Notes: generated by a model from the letters alone, not told the origin. Shown: positions 1-11,522, counted from the stretch's first letter. The stretch is DNA of 64,000 nucleotides from Sycobia sp. Sy_11 (GCA_018907035.1 JACCIC010000037.1:2065001-2129000); one strand, 5' to 3'. Numbers and translations are program-made.

Positions 1-40
1 CTTTGCCGTTAAGTAGATTGTTCATGTTGGCCATTGCCAT
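1..40 (-). CDS. mbl: muscleblind (MBNL-family CCCH zinc-finger splicing factor), N-terminal start, cut by window edge
   Basis: Reading leftward from the ATG at 40-38 gives MAMANMNNLLNGK plus a first base G of codon 14. Insect Muscleblind proteins begin with a short Met/Asn-rich leader ending in LLNGK, followed by an Asp and the first CCCH zinc finger; the trailing G fits Asp, and the window ends there. The start is supported by a strong context (G at -3, G at +4), an in-frame TGA upstream at 67-65, and two further in-frame ATGs (codons 3 and 6). Muscleblind is a nuclear and cytoplasmic RNA-binding protein that recognises YGCY motifs and controls alternative splicing in muscle, nerve and eye. 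In Drosophila the exon with this start codon is the one circularised into circMbl. No zinc finger is visible, so the call rests on 13 residues plus the fit to a gene-poor locus. Alternative: a chance match. Confidence 0.8.
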   Translation of the reverse strand, partial: MAMANMNNLLNGK

Positions 41-320
41 ATCACGCTGACGCGGGACCTCTTGAAAATCCTCCCCGACCGATCACGTCGATTTCTCCTG
101 CGGCCCACTTGTGCGTATGCGTGACTCTGAACGTGTCTCTGTTTTTTTTTTCTTTAATTTTTTGTTAATCTCTTCTTTTTCCTCTATCTTGCTCTTGGAG
201 GATTTGCACTCGCGCGCCGGACGGACGAACCCGGCGTATGGGCGGTTGGACGACGGCTATCTTTTCAGCTGATGGTATATATTGCAAAGTCGGACTTTAA
301 TCATTGGGATCTTGCCCGCT
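41..320 (-). other. mbl: probable mbl 5'UTR and upstream splice acceptor region
   Basis: Immediately upstream of the mbl ATG the minus strand stays purine-rich, so no splice acceptor lies close to the start and this DNA is most likely 5'UTR of the start-codon exon. Two acceptor-like AG sites are visible further up: one ending in ...ATACCATCAG (exon would begin at 268) and one ending in ...CGCCTGCAG (exon would begin at 318). If the outer one is used, the leader contains a 15-codon upstream open frame (ATG at 304-302, stop at 259-257). Which acceptor is real cannot be decided from sequence alone. Confidence 0.45.
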
Positions 321-403
321 GCAGGCGTCGAGATTCGAGGGCTTTACTCGCGCTATACGCGATCATTCATCCGACACTATATAGATATAGATATATTTAT
401 ATT

Positions 404-406
<3 letters not shown>

Positions 407-450
<44 letters not shown>
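407..450. repeat. (TA)n microsatellite, 44 bp
   Basis: Uninterrupted AT alternation; it produces artefactual poly-Tyr-Ile open frames. Confidence 0.98.
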
Positions 451-452
<2 letters not shown>

Positions 453-619
453 ACATAACTCATCATTCAAATGCAACCCGAAATCGGACGATTTGCACTT
501 TCGCTTGGACCAATGTATACATATATACGAGAGCACGCCCGCGCGTGCTTGACACGATCTTGGCCCACGGCCGGATGATGCTGCGAATAATTATTTCACT
601 GGAGATACCGCATGTATAT

Positions 620-655
620 ATTCTCTTTATACATGTATATATGTATAAAGAGAAT
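620..655. repeat. perfect inverted repeat, 15-bp arms, 6-nt loop
   Basis: Arms ATTCTCTTTATACAT (620-634) and ATGTATAAAGAGAAT (641-655) are exact reverse complements around GTATAT. The arms are not simple repeats. Possible cruciform or RNA stem; too short by itself for a microRNA precursor. Confidence 0.85.
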
Positions 656-994
656 CTAGGCGGAACAAATGTATTCGCAGGATATCCAATGCCGTAGACA
701 TATAGCCACTGCACCAAGATATCGAACAACGTTTGAATAATGCAACCGAGCTTATGGTTAATGCACACTTTTATAATGAAAATTCGGACAAATGAATTTT
801 TCACCATATGTGTGCGTGTGTATGTGTCGAAAATGTTATTGTTATAATGACCGATCTATATTGAAACTCGCATATATATGAAAATATATTGCTATATAGA
901 AATGAACCGCCCCTTTAAATTTATCATCGCTTACCCAAAATCGGTTGACTCATTCATTCCAGATCGATCTCATCCGTAGCATCATACGCAATGA

Positions 995-998
<4 letters not shown>

Positions 999-1052
<54 letters not shown>

Positions 1053-1056
1053 GTAT
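999..1056. repeat. (TA)n followed by (GTAT)n microsatellite
   Basis: About 42 bp of TA (999-1040) passes directly into four GTAT units, a typical compound tract. Confidence 0.95.
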
Positions 1057-1268
1057 ATCTTTATATACACTCTCGATATCTCCTTGCAGCGAGACGCGAT
1101 CCCAACAATTATTGTTTCGGCTTTATGGCTCTTTCTCCTTCTCTTTCTACCTCTCTCTCACTCTATTAATAGCTTATACAACACCGATTTCACTGAATTA
1201 TCTAGAGTTATAGACTGAATTTGATAGCTTTGAGATATATATCAACTAAGCAGATAGATATCTTCAAA

Positions 1269-1306
1269 CGCAGAGAGTAGAGAGAGAGAAGAGAGAGAGA
1301 GAGAGA
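1269..1306. repeat. (GA)n microsatellite, interrupted
   Basis: GA repeats broken by single-base changes. GA tracts are binding substrate for GAGA-type factors in insects; that role is inference. Confidence 0.9.
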
Positions 1307-1367
1307 GCGAGTCAGCGACAGAAAAAGAAAGGACGAGACAGGTATTAATAATGCGGACGAAGCGCTT

Positions 1368-1372
<5 letters not shown>

Positions 1373-1416
<44 letters not shown>
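1373..1416. repeat. (TA)n microsatellite, ~44 bp
   Basis: Continuous TA alternation followed by CATATATAT. Confidence 0.97.
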
Positions 1417-1423
<7 letters not shown>

Positions 1424-1766
1424 TATTTATAAAAGAGACTGTGTACGGGTACAGTTTCCAATGCGCGTTGCCGCGATATCGCGTTCTATGTATGAACACT
1501 GCTGCGTGGTAACGCATACACTCGAACGAACCCCGAGTTTAGTGGAACTTTAACGCGATTGCGGACGCACTCAACGCGGATCGGATACTAATATAAGGTT
1601 AGTATCGGGCAGGTACACTCGACGCGACGCTATGCGCCTTCGTACTGCAGCGGCTCTCTTCCCGGCGTACCTTTAGCGACCCCTTCTCCTTATCCTCTTC
1701 TTCTTCGTATACTATTGCACTTCCGCCGGTTGACTCCCTCGTGATTTTACGGAGGAGAGGTTGGGA

Positions 1767-1781
1767 ATATATATATGTGTG

Positions 1782-1840
<59 letters not shown>
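1767..1840. repeat. compound (TA)/(GT) microsatellite
   Basis: Short TA and GTGT/GTAT units lead into 48 bp of pure TA (1793-1840). Confidence 0.95.
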
Positions 1841-1844
<4 letters not shown>

Positions 1845-2928
1845 AAGATGCTTTGGTTAAGCGCTGAAAGCTCTCTGAGCTAAGTGTAAGCAGTTACTGA
1901 TGCTCGTGCTGGTGGCTCAAGCTTGTTGAACGTTGCTGAATCTGACGGCACTGCTGCCGTTGCTCCTACTATTAGTTCCGCTACTACAGCTGGCTGCCCG
2001 GTCGTGGCTGACGGTTAGGCTTCTCATTGAGGAAGAGCGATAATTCTGATCCGTTCGTCCTATATATATCGATATAGGTTTTGGTCTGTACGCGCGCATG
2101 CGCGCGGGTGTAAGTGTATATGTGTGTATGTGTGCGTGTGAACGAGCGAGCGAGCAAGACACAGCAACACAGTATACAGACGTAGGTTGGCGATTATCGC
2201 AAAAGCGCTTTCAACGCGATCGGCAATATTGGTAGAAGTCTCGTGAGAAGAGGGAAAAGCCGTGGGGGAGAGAAATATTTTTCCAGCTCAGAGAGACGAG
2301 GCAGGACGTAAGCGTTAAACAAGCCTGTAGGAAAGGGAGAATGGCAGAGGTAGAGAGAGATAGAGGGATAGGGTAAAATGGAACGAGAGGAGAAATGCGG
2401 GACTCCGGGTAAAAGAGTCAGAGCTGAGAGAGACAGTCAGAGAGAGGGGGGAGGGGAGCAAGTTAGCGTGAGGACGCTTCCGTTATCTTCGACTTTTAAG
2501 TCATTTATGTCATCGTGCTCGCAGCTCCTTCCACGAGGATGAATTCCGTTATAGCTCCTGAACGGTCGTCTAGTTTCTAGAAACACAGAAAAAGCAAAAA
2601 TAGTTACGTTACTGGCGAGTGCAATTACGGCGTTTTGCTTATAAAGCATCTAATACTACCACCTAACCGAGCAGCATTAAAAGTAAAAGCTTGTTCAAAA
2701 ATATATATAGTTTATGGACGTTCAGCTTATAGATAGGAACTAACATATTCATATAATCGTTAAAAGCAGAATATGTATGTGTATAAAATAATTTTCAAGA
2801 CAATTATTTACACACAATGTAGTTTAGAATAATTTAGCACATTTCGGTAAATACTAATGTAATTTTTAGCCACCAACGCCAATGATCAGGTGAAAATTAC
2901 AAGTGCGATATAAAATAATAATTTTTAC

Positions 2929-2934
<6 letters not shown>

Positions 2935-2992
<58 letters not shown>
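2935..2992. repeat. (TA)n microsatellite, 58 bp
   Basis: One of the longest uninterrupted TA tracts in the window. Confidence 0.98.
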
Positions 2993-2994
<2 letters not shown>

Positions 2995-3233
2995 AAAACT
3001 GTAGAGACTTTTCAATTTTATTCCTGCTCGAGTACTTTATTATTTATATCAAATAATCTCTTAAAGGTATATTTTATTGCAATTTGTTTTATTCAAATAG
3101 AATATATCTGAAGACATATAATACATATAATACATTGTATATATATAGAAATGAGATGCGGGCGATACGGGCAATGGCAAATGAGCAAGCAGAATACGTA
3201 GCAAGTAAGGTATATACATACATATTTATACGC

Positions 3234-3235
<2 letters not shown>

Positions 3236-3292
<57 letters not shown>
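3236..3292. repeat. (TA)n-(TG)n compound microsatellite
   Basis: TA alternation to about 3266, then (TG)13; the whole is alternating purine-pyrimidine. Confidence 0.97.
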
Positions 3293-3293
<1 letters not shown>

Positions 3294-5274
3294 TATATCA
3301 AATTAAAGGGAGCTTTGCTGCAGCTTGCGGTGTGCCCACCACACTGACGTGGGGGGGCTTTATGTTTTAAAAGCAATAGGTCAGTCTGTAAAGCTCGCAC
3401 TCAGTTTCTACGTCAATGCAAGCACCACCCCCTTCTTTCACATCAGCTCCTAGAGTTAGTCAATGTTCCTTCGCGAATATTTCCACCATTGCGGGGTATG
3501 TCTGGGTGTGAGTATATATGTGTGGAAAACCGTGTGAAAATACGAAAGGGAGAAAGGGTGAAAGAGAGGAACATAGAGATGACGATGACGACGGCGACGA
3601 AGAACGCGCGCATACAAAGCTCGGAACCGTGAGAGAAGGTGCGGGTCACTCTTGAATTTCTGTAATATATATTTTGGTGTAGTGTACATAATGGACTCTG
3701 ACCCGTGAACAATATCCCAAGAATTTACGAACCGGTGCCCCGCATGCGCAACTATATGGGCGCTACTGCGGCCCCAGTTTATATTTTACGCTGACGTAGA
3801 AAATAATGTCAAAATTACATATGCTGGGAAAGGAGTAAATGTTTAAATGTTTCAGAACCCATATATACTTTGGATAGTTGTTTTATTAATTAATTTTAAT
3901 TAATTATGTGATTTTATAAAAATTGGTGGATATCACGAATCCTTTCGTTAACTACGGCTTTGTGAATTATAAGCTTTTGCGGACTTCAATTATTAGGAGA
4001 TTTGGTTATAGGTTAAACAGCAATGAATATGTATATCGTATTTACTCATCATTGAATATTACCTTATTCAACGACACATATTTGATGGTTGCGAGTAGAA
4101 TTATGACGATATTAGCTGTTATTATGATCTATTTAGTATTTGATCGATATTAATATTCATATTAATGTAAGTTACTCTCATTAGGGAAAGAATGTATAAA
4201 TTATCATAATGTTTCAATTGGATATCATTTTTAAATAACTATAGAGCGCAAATCGCACAAACTTGATTTAGCAGAAGTTTAACAAATAATCATAAAGAAA
4301 GAAATTTCATAATCCAGGCTGTCAAAAATAATTTGATAATCTCTTAAAACTTCAACGAAACAGTATAAGGAAAAAGACTGTTTTATGTAGATATAAATGA
4401 ACTATCGACTGGCACAGAAATAAATATAAAATTTCATCATCATTATGCAAACTAAGCTACTACGCTGAACTAAAAATAATATCTTATCGTATGATTCATA
4501 TTCATTGAATTTTTGCAAAATATTACAGTGTGAAAAAGAACAGTAAATATACTCTCAAACATACAACGCTCGCAATATTTATAATAATGAATCGTCAATT
4601 CATTTTTCAGCTTTCTGATTACATCACACACGAGCGTGTAATTTTAATGTCGGTGTTTTTTTCTTTTCTCTCTTTCTCTTTCTTTTTTTTTATACGAGAG
4701 CACTTGAAACAGACGAATGATTCGCGAATTTCCTGTTAATTGGCAGACATGCGAAGCGACAGATAATATTTGAACTGACTACTTCAGTGTAGATTAATCG
4801 CACGTTGTTGCGAAACCATATTTGACTCGAGGTATGTACGTGTGGATAAATTGGAGAAATTAAATGTAATTTGTCAAATTAAGTTTCTAACGGGACTTAA
4901 TAAACTAAAATATCCAATCGTTGCATAAGGAAACTTCTGGTCTGAAGTAGATAATGCCTCCATAGAAAAAATACGCCTCTCATCGTCGTAACCAAACTTA
5001 CATAGATATACGTAGATATACGTGCGATATAATCTCCGTTTTATTTCTTCCGTACATTCGCATCAATCATCATCATAATACGCAATCTTCAAAATAAAGA
5101 ACATCCCTTTTCAGTATATGTAAGACTTTGCCTCGAAAAGTACATTTTCCGTTTGAAATGTTTTCTCATCGTGGATCCATTCCCCTCTCACTTTTGCCCA
5201 CTCAGATAAATAAGTACATCTTTCCCTCTCTATTACCAGCGATATTGAAAGAAAAGATCTTGAAGGGACACGAG

Positions 5275-5296
5275 CGTACGCGCGCGCGCGCGCACA
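5275..5296. repeat. (CG)n tract with flanking alternation
   Basis: Strict purine-pyrimidine alternation dominated by CG, followed by GA repeats. Potential Z-DNA former. Confidence 0.9.
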
Positions 5297-5860
5297 GAGA
5301 GAGAGAGTGAGAAAGAAAGAGACAGACAGACATAGACACAGACACAGACACAAAAATATAACAATGACATAAACGTGCCGTGGCAAAAAAAGAGTCTAGT
5401 TAAGCATTTGCGCCCCTGCAATGGCTTGGCGGGTAAAAATAGAGAGGGCCACACGATACGGCGTGGGAGAGTAAGGAAGAGATGGGAGGGGAGAGAAGAA
5501 TAGTGATAGAATGACGCCGAAGGGACAAGGAACGTACGAGAGGCCAAAAGAGAGGTCGGAGAAAGGAACGAGGAAGCGAAAAAGGACGGCTGAAAGATCG
5601 GGGAAGGGGTTGGGGGGGCTATATCGCAATTTCGCAGGGCCTCCCCGCGGTAAGCCGCTTATAGCAAGACGAGACGTACTCGTTTCTCAAAAGCGGTGTA
5701 TGCTCCGCGCGGTGAGCGCTCTTCGCTCCCCCTCCCGCACTCGTGCCACGCCGCCGGATTCCGGGGCATATGTCCACGAGCGCAAGGGATATTATATAAT
5801 ATCGTTGTAAGGAAGAAGGAGGAGGAAGGGAGGAGTGCCCGAGAGGTAAGAGTGATTTTC

Positions 5861-5884
5861 AGAGAGAGAGAGAGAGAGAGAGAG
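5861..5884. repeat. (AG)n microsatellite
   Basis: Twelve uninterrupted AG units. Confidence 0.97.
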
Positions 5885-6226
5885 ACCATAAAATAATAGC
5901 GGCAGAAATCATTTGTTGCTCGGACGCGCGTTTGCTCCGCCTCCTACTGCTCGCCGTCTTCTTCCGTGTTTATAAAGCCAAGGGGGGTAGCGGAGGCGAG
6001 GAACATCGATGTCTATAGTAGAGCAAATCCGATTTCCCGCGGCTGCTGTTACGCCGAGGTTTCTCCTCTGCCGCCGCGACGTCAACCTCGTTCTGCTCGC
6101 CTATAACGGGGAGATGGAGGTGGTAGGGATCTTTGACGGCCGCGCGTATTTTTTACGGTCAGTGCGCGAGATCACTGGTGGCGAGCGAGGGGAAAGAACA
6201 GAAAAGGAGAAAACACGCTAGACAAT

Positions 6227-6228
<2 letters not shown>

Positions 6229-6278
<50 letters not shown>
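6229..6278. repeat. (TA)n microsatellite, 50 bp
   Basis: Uninterrupted TA alternation. Confidence 0.98.
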
Positions 6279-6280
<2 letters not shown>

Positions 6281-6545
6281 CATATTGGAATTCATTCGAG
6301 CGTCTATATAGGCGACGCACCTCCGTCAATTTCCTTTTGGAAAATATTACATCGACAACATGTGACATAATCCGCTCTGTATATCCCATCCCCTCTTCTC
6401 TCTTTTATTTAAAAAAATTTTTATGTGGACCAGGAAAGTTAATACGCGTCGGCGTGTCTTCTCTGGTTTTTCGCGCAAGGGGGCTCATGTCGTACGTCAA
6501 TATTGCTTTTATAATCTGTTTTATTGCTATTCTATATATATTAGA

Positions 6546-6551
<6 letters not shown>

Positions 6552-6598
<47 letters not shown>

Positions 6599-6600
6599 TA
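6552..6600. repeat. (TA)n microsatellite
   Basis: TA alternation with one C substitution near the right end. Confidence 0.97.
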
Positions 6601-7842
6601 TACATATCGTAAAGGAATATTTAAAAAATTTTGAGGTTAGAATATATCAAAATATATGCAGATGTTAGATAAGATTTTAGATAGAATGTTAGATAAGCAC
6701 TGTATTCTTTTACAATTTTTAAGAAATAATAAATTAATTGATATACAAAAGTTAAATTGTAAGAAAGTATTTTATCGGCGCTTGGAAATATAGGCTTTGT
6801 TCAAACCATTATATATAATATAAATGGTAAGACTTAGGAAGCCAAAGAGAGAAAACAGTAACGTTAAATCCTACAGCTATATAAACGCAAAACATTCTCC
6901 TTGCCGGTAATTCTGATTAGTAGGTATGGGACCGAAACAGAGGAAAAGCAGTCCAAGATCCACAGGAGGACACGAAACTCTCCGCAGACCTGACCGAAAT
7001 TTAATTAACTAATTTAATTAGACTTAATTCTGGCCGTTCTCCCCTCCACCTTCTGCGAGCGAGTGGAGCAAGAGCGCATCCGGGTCATTAGTTCCTTTTA
7101 GCAATTTTTAATTCACCTCTCCTTTTTTCTAATTTTGGTCTCGGTCTCTGTATAATGTAGCAGCAGCGAATTATAAGAGAGAGAGGGGGGGGCCCGAGAT
7201 ACGCACCAGGACCGAGTGCGAGATGAGGCGAGCAAAGGTAAAGAAGGTAAAGGGATATATATAGTCTCGACCGCGCGTAGAGCTTGCCTGATGCAAATGC
7301 GAGGCGGGAGAGAGGTGGACACTGGAGAAAAAACTGGGAGAGGCAGACGAAGAAGCGGCGGCGCGGTGGATTGAGACTCGACGTCATGCCGCTCGTTCTC
7401 GTACACGCGTTCACGATATAGAAGACAAAGACAGGGCGGCATGGCGGTGTGCTTTCACGGCACTCTACTACGTTGGCCATCGTATATGTATACACGTACA
7501 CGCGGGTATATGCAGCGAACGTGTAGCGAGCTTCCATTGTGTTCGCCGCGCCGTGTCCCGTTCGATGTCCGTCGAGCTATATAATCGAGGGCAGCCTATC
7601 GGAAAGATTAAAAATCATTTTCTTCCCTCTCACGATGCGGATAGTTGCACGCGTATGCACAAGAGAACGAGAGGGTTAGAGGGATGGCGAGAGAGGAAGA
7701 AGGAGAAAGAGAAGGCCATCGCGTTCGGATCAGTGGATCCTCCCGCAATCGAGCGTGATGACGCCGCGCGATATGTTCGTATTATACGTAGAGAGGGATT
7801 GATGGGGAGAGGGAGGAGGGATAGAGAGGGAGGGAGAGAGAG

Positions 7843-7916
<74 letters not shown>

Positions 7917-8435
7917 TAGTACCGCTGTTTGGAGGCTCTCTAACTCGGCCAATAAGTTGAATTAAACGCTCCACGATCTTCTTCTCGCGCGTGGCAGCTG
8001 GTAAGTATAGTTCCTTATAATACATTACCGAGAGGCCAAGACAAGAATAGGCACTGGTTATCGCGAAAAAGGAAGATCGAACGTGCAGCGGAATTAATGA
8101 GGTTGAAAAAATTTATGCGCGCATTCGAAATGTACTCTTTATTTCGGCAAACTTTCAAATCTCACTGTACTTTTACGAAAGAACCGTAAGTATACCTAAG
8201 TGTTCTATGCATACAAGTAAAATATATTCCCTCGGGGTAAAAGCGCAAAATGATTTCCGGAACAGTGACAAGTACCGTACATCTCCCCTTAGCCCGCATA
8301 CAACGATCGCCGAAAGCCCGGTCGAGCATATGTGTATATTAACATTGGTTTACTGCGCGTAAGGATAAGTATATCGAACGATTAGAATAGATTATCATAA
8401 AGCACGGCGACGACGAATCGAATGTATCCTCTATG
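6601..8435. other. mixed non-coding block
   Basis: AT-rich to about 6900, then GC-richer with CpG and polypurine stretches. A TAATTA pair lies at about 7003-7021. No credible gene; long open frames on both strands between 7090 and 8020 run through the GA/TA repeat. Confidence 0.5.
7846..7916. repeat. (TA)n joined directly to (GA)n
   Basis: About 45 bp of TA passes without spacer into about 26 bp of GA. The same architecture occurs at 59501-59593. Confidence 0.97.
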
Positions 8436-8442
8436 CGCGCAA

Positions 8443-8452
8443 ACACACACAC

Positions 8453-8485
<33 letters not shown>

Positions 8486-8490
8486 TGTGT
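8443..8490. repeat. (AC)n-(GC)n-(GT)n alternating tract, 48 bp, Z-DNA/cruciform candidate
   Basis: Strict purine-pyrimidine alternation throughout: an AC arm, a GC centre, then a GT arm. Because AC and GT are complementary, the tract can also fold on itself. Confidence 0.95.
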
Positions 8491-8698
8491 CTATCACGAG
8501 TCGACAAAGAGAAACAGGTTTGCTAAATTCTCGACGAGGGGGTGGAATAAGGGGGAAGGACGGGGACGGCGGGACCATCGACCGGCAGCCGCAGGATCGT
8601 TGCCGGAGGGATAATAAGGCGCACAGGTACGCCGGCGACTTTGTACAGGCCCAACGTATACAGTTTTGCATGCTACAGCTCCCAGATTTCTCACTCAC

Positions 8699-8702
<4 letters not shown>

Positions 8703-8745
<43 letters not shown>
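8703..8745. repeat. (CT)n microsatellite
   Basis: About 21 CT units; GA on the mbl sense strand. Confidence 0.97.
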
Positions 8746-8747
<2 letters not shown>

Positions 8748-9594
8748 CCCTTCTACTGTAGAAACACCGAGATTCAATCGGACACAGTCCAGACTTCATG
8801 GTCTAGTTGCGCCGCGGAGTATAAGACGGCGATATTGTGTGCACCTTGCGTAACGACTCTGTTTTGTCTCCCCCTCTCTCTCTCTCTCTATCTCACTCAC
8901 TCTACAAATTTTTTTTATTTCATTTCATTGAATTTATTACATTTGTGTATCGTGCTATAGAATAAGAATGGTCATCTATACCTATCTATCTCTCACTCCT
9001 ACTCTTGCTCGCCAACGGTATGGCTAGAGGAGGAGACGGCCGGGGTGTGGAACAATCGCCTTGTTTAGATATTTTACATATGTACACGCTCATTTCCTTG
9101 GACCGCCAGTAAGGAAATTAATCGCAATCTTTATACGGGAGCGGAGCGTGACATTATTTCCTCGAACTACCGTTCTTGTCAAGGCTCCGGCAAAAGGTAC
9201 GTATTAAGACAAGTATTCATTAGACATTAGAGGCTCGCGCGGAATGTTTTTCAGTTTCAGTATATATGTATTCGTTAATAATCGAGAGGCCATTCTAATT
9301 GAAAATAGCCCGCGCCGCCGATCGAACATTCTAATCGAGCAATGTAGAACTGATTGTATAGGAAGCAAAAAAAAAAAAAATAATTACCGGGCAGAGATTT
9401 CGAAATCAGGTCGCCCCACCGTACGCCACGGCCGATCGTGTTAAACCAGGCCGGTATATACGCTTTCACCGCATTCGCCATTCGTAGCGCGAAGCCCTTT
9501 AACTATACTTACTCCAGATTAAAATCGATCTGTTGCTCGTTGCTCCAACCCGCGCGAATATAAAAGACGTCGAACGGTTCTACCTATCTCGCTC

Positions 9595-9597
<3 letters not shown>

Positions 9598-9642
<45 letters not shown>
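9598..9642. repeat. (CT)n microsatellite
   Basis: Nineteen CT units, then imperfect CT. Confidence 0.97.
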
Positions 9643-9644
<2 letters not shown>

Positions 9645-9744
9645 ATCTACCCCCTACCTCTGTCTCTCTGTCGTGCTCGCGGGCACGCCTCGGTACTTTC
9701 ACCTTTTACGAGGCTTTATCGCTCTCAGAGGCGAGCCGGAGCTG

Positions 9745-9800
9745 GCTGCTGCTGCTGCTGCTGCTACTACCACTACCACTACCACTACTACTACTACTAC
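9745..9800. repeat. trinucleotide tract: (CTG)n then (CTA)/(ACC)/(ACT)n
   Basis: About seven GCT/CTG units followed by CTA, CAC and ACT triplets. On the mbl sense strand the first part reads CAG. Muscleblind proteins are known to bind CUG and CAG repeat RNA; relevance here is speculative because the run is short. Confidence 0.92.
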
Positions 9801-11355
9801 TTCTATTATTATATTACTGCTACTCGCGAAGAGAAAAACGATGAACTTCCGAGCGAGATTACAGCCACGTGCGTTGAAAACTGAAAATCTTAATTTTCGC
9901 TCTTATAAATATACGCAGCGAAAACTTTTAATATGACCCCCTCTTATAACGTTCTTTGCTCTTCCCGCCCGCTCTATTTTCCCGGTTCGAGAGAAAAAGC
10001 TGCCGGATAATATGAGAATCGTGCTTTACCCAGAAACAGTGAGGGAGTGAAAGAGAGAGCGGGGGGGGGTGAGAGAGACAGGTGTAGCCCATGGCGGGGA
10101 AACTTATGTAAAAGTTTCATCAATCCATTTATCTGTGGAAAGTCTTGGTTCGCTCGCAAAACACAAGTGTAAACGTCGAGAGCGAAAGGGAGATTCGAAC
10201 TATCTGGCCTCACGCATAAATCACGGACCTTCGGGGTTGCCCGCGCCTCGCAGCCGCTTCCGAAGTTTTGGCCCCGCGCGAACGAGCGCGTATGTAAGAA
10301 AGTGCTTTCGCAGCCAGTCTGGTTGAGCTCGACATGAGCCACCGTCTCGCCCCCCCCCCTCTTCGCTGTATATGTCTATATATATATATATATACGAACG
10401 CGATACAGCACGCCCTCCGCGCATAAACGAAAACTCAAGAGAGCGAGAGACCAGTTTGAGCTGAGAGCTCGATTCGTTTCAATTTTCGTTAGAACGCGGA
10501 AACTACCGGCAAAACGGCACTACGCCGTGCTGCAGTAGTACCGGATGAACAGAATTTTGAAATATATATGTACATACAGATGAGTAAGTAGGTAGGTAGA
10601 TAGATAGACTGCATCTTTCAAAATAAATAACTTTTCGCAATCTAATTAAGCAAATTTTTCTTCTCATTTTTCTTTACTTACTTGACCCACATTTACATCA
10701 CGCAAATTTCGAATCAAAACGGAATGGAGCAAAGACTGCGTAGAAAATCGAGGCCAATGAAATGCACTCTTATCATCCGCATTTGTCCGAGAATTATTTA
10801 TTTGGATATTCATCTCGTCGACGCTTCGAATCGTAGCATATACGGCACGCTGCAGAATAATCCTATTCACAGTCATTCTGGCACGCGATAATTTTACAAA
10901 CGCTGATTAATATTCTCCGAGTATGCACGATCGATTGTATATTATTTATACGAGAGAATGCAGAACTAGTTGCGTAATATGGACGAATTCTAATTGAAGC
11001 CGTAATGGATGAAGGGACGACGAAAAATGGCGGCGAAAACCCAACGCTAAAAAAAGAGTAAATTTTTCAACGTGAAATCAGTTGTTATTTACACTTTGTA
11101 CATACTCTAATAACCAACGATGAGATATATAGTGAAAATTTCATGGTTTCTTTGCAGTTCGCCCATTTTTACAAATGCGAATTTTAGAGAGTGGCGCGGA
11201 TGCGCGCAACTGTAGGTACTCTTGAAACTACGCTATGCACTTCGAATCACGAGAACAATTCAAACAAAAGGCCTTACGCGTAATAACGGCCACCCAACGC
11301 GTGCGCATACCAGGCGAGCATAACTCCGCTGCTCCCGCTGCTTCATCCTCGGCGT

Positions 11356-11382
11356 AAGAGAGAGAGAGAGAGAGAGAGAGAG
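11356..11382. repeat. (GA)n microsatellite
   Basis: About 13 GA units. Confidence 0.96.
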
Positions 11383-11466
11383 GCGGAAAGAGCGAAGTGA
11401 AAAGCAACTGGGCGACACATCTGTCCCACCCGCGCTCTACGTGTATTATTAGATGCTTCTCCGGCT

Positions 11467-11467
<1 letters not shown>

Positions 11468-11520
<53 letters not shown>
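11468..11520. repeat. (TA)n microsatellite, 53 bp
   Basis: Uninterrupted TA, then GATA and CATA units. Confidence 0.98.

Positions 11521-11522
<2 letters not shown>

Larger units (their letters stand above)
321..2650. other. non-coding DNA upstream of mbl: TA/GA microsatellites and a CpG-rich patch
   Basis: No supportable gene. The stretch holds four long TA tracts, one GA tract, a perfect hairpin at 620-655, and a moderately GC- and CpG-rich segment (about 1440-2550). The region about 1850-2040 is unusually repeat-free and rich in GCT/AGC words for its surroundings. Under the mbl reading this is upstream intron, where MBL-binding YGCY words would matter; a few occur on the minus strand, but I see no dense cluster. 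Confidence 0.5.
2651..5100. other. AT-rich non-coding block with TA and TG tracts
   Basis: No supportable gene. It contains a 58-bp TA tract, a TA-TG compound tract, and (3889-3904) overlapping AATTAATT words that resemble homeodomain sites but are expected by chance in such AT-rich sequence. A 76-codon open frame at 3923-4153 lacks an ATG start and matches nothing I know. Confidence 0.5.
5101..6220. other. CpG-rich, purine-rich non-coding block
   Basis: GC-rich DNA with (CG)n at about 5275-5296, a GA tract at 5861-5884 and polypurine stretches near 5470-5600. Open frames here are low-complexity and overlap on both strands, as expected from stop-poor GC-rich DNA. No recognised product. Confidence 0.5.
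8750..11220. other. mixed non-coding block with CT, CTG and TA tracts
   Basis: No recognised gene. GC-rich near 8760-9060 and 10060-10350, otherwise AT-rich. A strong donor-like GTAAGT on the minus strand at 10681-10676 has no recognisable coding exon next to it. Confidence 0.5.

Noticed and set aside
272..697. Long plus-strand open frame overlapping the mbl leader
   Set aside because: Its centre is poly-Tyr-Ile from the TA tract and it has no protein-like remainder; the mbl reading on the other strand explains the region.
1850..2162. Repeat-poor GCT-rich segment as a Muscleblind-binding cluster or exon
   Set aside because: On the mbl sense strand only a few YGCY words occur, and the open frame there is low-complexity.
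10676..10681. GTAAGTA donor on the minus strand as the end of an mbl exon
   Set aside because: The adjoining 70-codon frame is unrecognised and there is no matching acceptor evidence; the TTACTTAC word can arise by chance.
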